Source: a bacterium
GTDB lineage: Bacteria > Pseudomonadota > Alphaproteobacteria > Rickettsiales > RI-342
DNA length: 44,511 nt
Assembly: GCA_016124905.1 (NCBI GenBank)
Contig: WGMV01000046.1
Location: forward strand, 1-44,511
Reading direction: 5' to 3'
The first letter of the stretch is position 1. Each line of letters opens with the position of its first letter. The notes beneath the pieces are model-generated. The model was not told where the DNA came from and did no database searches. It saw only the letters and a program-made list of their open reading frames with translations. This document shows positions 44,001-44,511 of the stretch, one piece after another. The position numbers were made by a program, and so were the translations under genes.

Positions 44001-44354
44001 ACCGGCAAGGTGGATACGAAACAGGAGATCATTGATGCCGACGGCGCGGTGATTCCGTCCTACATGGTCAACGGCATTCTCGGCAGCATTCCCATTCTGG
44101 GCAAATTGCTGACAGGCGGGGATTCCAAGGGCGGCTTGTTCGCGGTGAATTACAGCATGAAAGGATCGTTGAAAGACCCGGACGTGACGGTGAACCCACT
44201 TTCCATTCTTACACCTGGATTTCTGCGCAAGATTTTCGATATTCCCGCCGCCATGGCGGACAGCGCCAGCGGCGCACCGCAGATTGGCGATGCGATTGAA
44301 AAGGACAGCAAGCCTGCCGCTGGTAAGCCGATGGGGTCTCCTAACAGGAAGTAG
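41031..44354 (+). CDS. AsmA/YhdP-like large envelope protein
   Basis: AsmA-like proteins span the envelope as beta-rich bridges and are linked to lipid movement to the outer membrane. The 1107-residue product has one N-terminal membrane segment (about residues 8-28, LIYGMAGMAGAVFGVLLWLF), then a long beta-rich periplasmic part with DUF3971-like character. The C-terminal AsmA-like region has VMGGKLDLKGYYDD, LNVTKFKTSRANALAKLLNVAS, GIGFEKLHAPFVFGHGILEV and YSMKGSLKDPDVTVNPLS, the family's usual ending. An in-frame 12-base tandem duplication at 41812-41835 gives GVGSGVGSG. GGAACAGG precedes the ATG. It stands alone, followed after 18 bases by a repeat array. Confidence 0.9.
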   Translation: MRRTRQWLIYGMAGMAGAVFGVLLWLFASPSPQQVGWVLRIVHVLNGSFDSNLTSQQAVFTRNGWSGEYRLDVDGLKIEDRQHSWVIKAPRLTLEISLPGLMNGRPVTSLRSPYIRTAIISRVGVVTSKTQQAKSQSWDIVRMANHFFTSTHVPEVYLEKIDITYRQPAQDIHWEMVGASITTAPDANGGMSGKLDAGFTYQLPVLEVMTADEKTGELTVKPVTAANARPKDLYGPFVPDEGDKPLVTSGEAQLHVDAQWPGVGSGVGSGASAKTARQQGKAHMEARNIPLAIAALLDSQLAPVAGLRGTVNATLDAVLNPWGGLTSANLTLTSEHGAYVQHEWYDQPVDYRDFQAHVTMGGKPGVWLLKDASVKTMQATASAEGMLDVSGPRPVFDVTTRVENFPASALGGYWPKTAGADPREWVLTHITEGTVSKAVGRFRMSAADYAAKRTFGQTLFAQLELENATIGYYDDMTPVTGVNGFVQFTGRGLKARLAEGRIGEAKVTDAALDMEDFLIPITNLHLRAHVEGPASAVASYLSHPVLEVSQLVGLDAAHAGGRVSGEYTMHLEIGTAGKVTMHYGVDADLHDVSNPNLLDRYDVSAANGKLKIVNDRLTLQGSARLNDVPAKLNVSYAIGSADEAVDYTAEVDTDGAGLTRLGFGVPNGPMGTLGGTSQIKVEANVRKGREITKVQADLKNATLDVPVLGYSKPAGKPASASLTATYDDTTKITGIPDLKLTGEGLNLQGSIVVDGSNGDGGWREVKLPVLRMGKSDVQLEMTRKGGVVNVKLRGDVLDASSLLDQSDELMDDGAKNSSPMEVDASVSRMLFGDKRELKNVSFTMSCNADLCSKAEGKGSFGSGEIVTYKLEKNAEGKRSVSMGTENAGEFFRVLDISDNVMGGKLDLKGYYDDTKPGHPLVGRLNVTKFKTSRANALAKLLNVASLTGITELLEGGGIGFEKLHAPFVFGHGILEVKDAYSIGPSLGITFTGKVDTKQEIIDADGAVIPSYMVNGILGSIPILGKLLTGGDSKGGLFAVNYSMKGSLKDPDVTVNPLSILTPGFLRKIFDIPAAMADSASGAPQIGDAIEKDSKPAAGKPMGSPNRK

Positions 44355-44372
44355 CGTGGCTCTGGTTTTTAT

Positions 44373-44511
44373 TGGCTCGCGCTGCTCGCTGTTACGCGCC
44401 AATAAGGCGCGGGGCACGGTCGTGCCCAGTCGCTTCGCTCCGGCTTTTTGTTGGCTCGCGCTGCTCGCTGTTACGCGCCAATAAGGCGCGGGGCACGGTC
44501 GTGCCCAGTCG
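44373..44511 (+). repeat. Second array of the two-hairpin repeat after the AsmA-like gene, running off the window
   Basis: Two 79-base units, identical over the visible part, occur head to tail (44373-44451 and 44452-44511, the second cut by the window end). They share the TGGCTCGC...CTGCTCGCT opening, TTACGCGCC-AATAA-GGCGC hairpin 1, and AGTCGCTTCGCTCCG with the array at 16562. Hairpin 2 is GGGCAC-GGTC-GTGCCC, where the unit at 16796 has GGGCGC-GGTC-GCGCCC: the inner G-C pair is replaced by A-T on both sides. The array may continue beyond the window. Confidence 0.93.

Overview
The window looks like chromosomal DNA of a GC-rich alphaproteobacterium. The evidence is a dusB-ntrY pair, a fused ispDF, the alphaproteobacterial suf order (sufR-B-C-D-S-T-A), a GshA of the proteobacterial 420-residue type, glnE, and probable CtrA boxes. 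Its type IV secretion system (T4SS) resembles the rvh/VirB systems of Rickettsiales: virB8-virB9 in one block, virB3-virB4-three virB6 paralogs in another, and no virB1, virB2 or virB5 seen. ntrY, glnE and a flagellar rod-like gene argue against a strongly reduced obligate intracellular parasite. A free-living or facultatively host-associated relative is my inference. I cannot name the genus.

Layout. 1-1191: virB9 (cut by the window edge) and virB8, minus strand. 1383-3642: rpmE and a 650-residue protein of unknown function, each with its own terminator. 3698-5535: an amine-oxidase-like flavoprotein and a methyltransferase. 5654-8868: a lipoprotein, then xthA, a DUF2914 periplasmic protein and a VanX-type dipeptidase. 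8973-13135: an orphan FlgC-like protein, Nudix hydrolase/ubiA, rsmE and gshA. 13124-15412: ispDF-pgpA-pncC, overlapping genes on the minus strand. 15485-19070: dusB, an array of 78-bp hairpin repeats, and ntrY. 19262-26775: virB3-virB4-virB6a-virB6b-virB6c and a small VirB7-like lipoprotein, plus strand. 26772-32777: the suf operon with an Rrf2 regulator and a clear palindromic operator. 32853-36570: an exported ankyrin protein behind a very unusual prepilin fusion. 36687-44354: a sirtuin, a Bcp peroxiredoxin, glnE and a large AsmA/YhdP-like protein, followed by another hairpin-repeat array running off the end.

How it fits together. Two kinds of surface machinery (a T4SS and a prepilin-like protein) are interspersed with housekeeping genes for isoprenoids, phospholipid, ubiquinone, glutathione, Fe-S clusters and nitrogen control. 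The T4SS membrane channel (VirB3, VirB6), its ATPase (VirB4) and core components (VirB8, VirB9, possible VirB7) are split into two blocks 18 kb apart. The most novel-looking items are (i) a family of about 78-bp two-hairpin repeats, present as tandem arrays after dusB and after the AsmA-like gene and as a diverged single copy before virB3, with compensating stem changes, and (ii) a protein joining a type IV prepilin N-terminus, sushi-like Cys modules, a Gly/Cys-rich stretch and a C-terminal peptidase-S74-like domain. I saw no tRNA, rRNA, CRISPR array, transposase or prophage.
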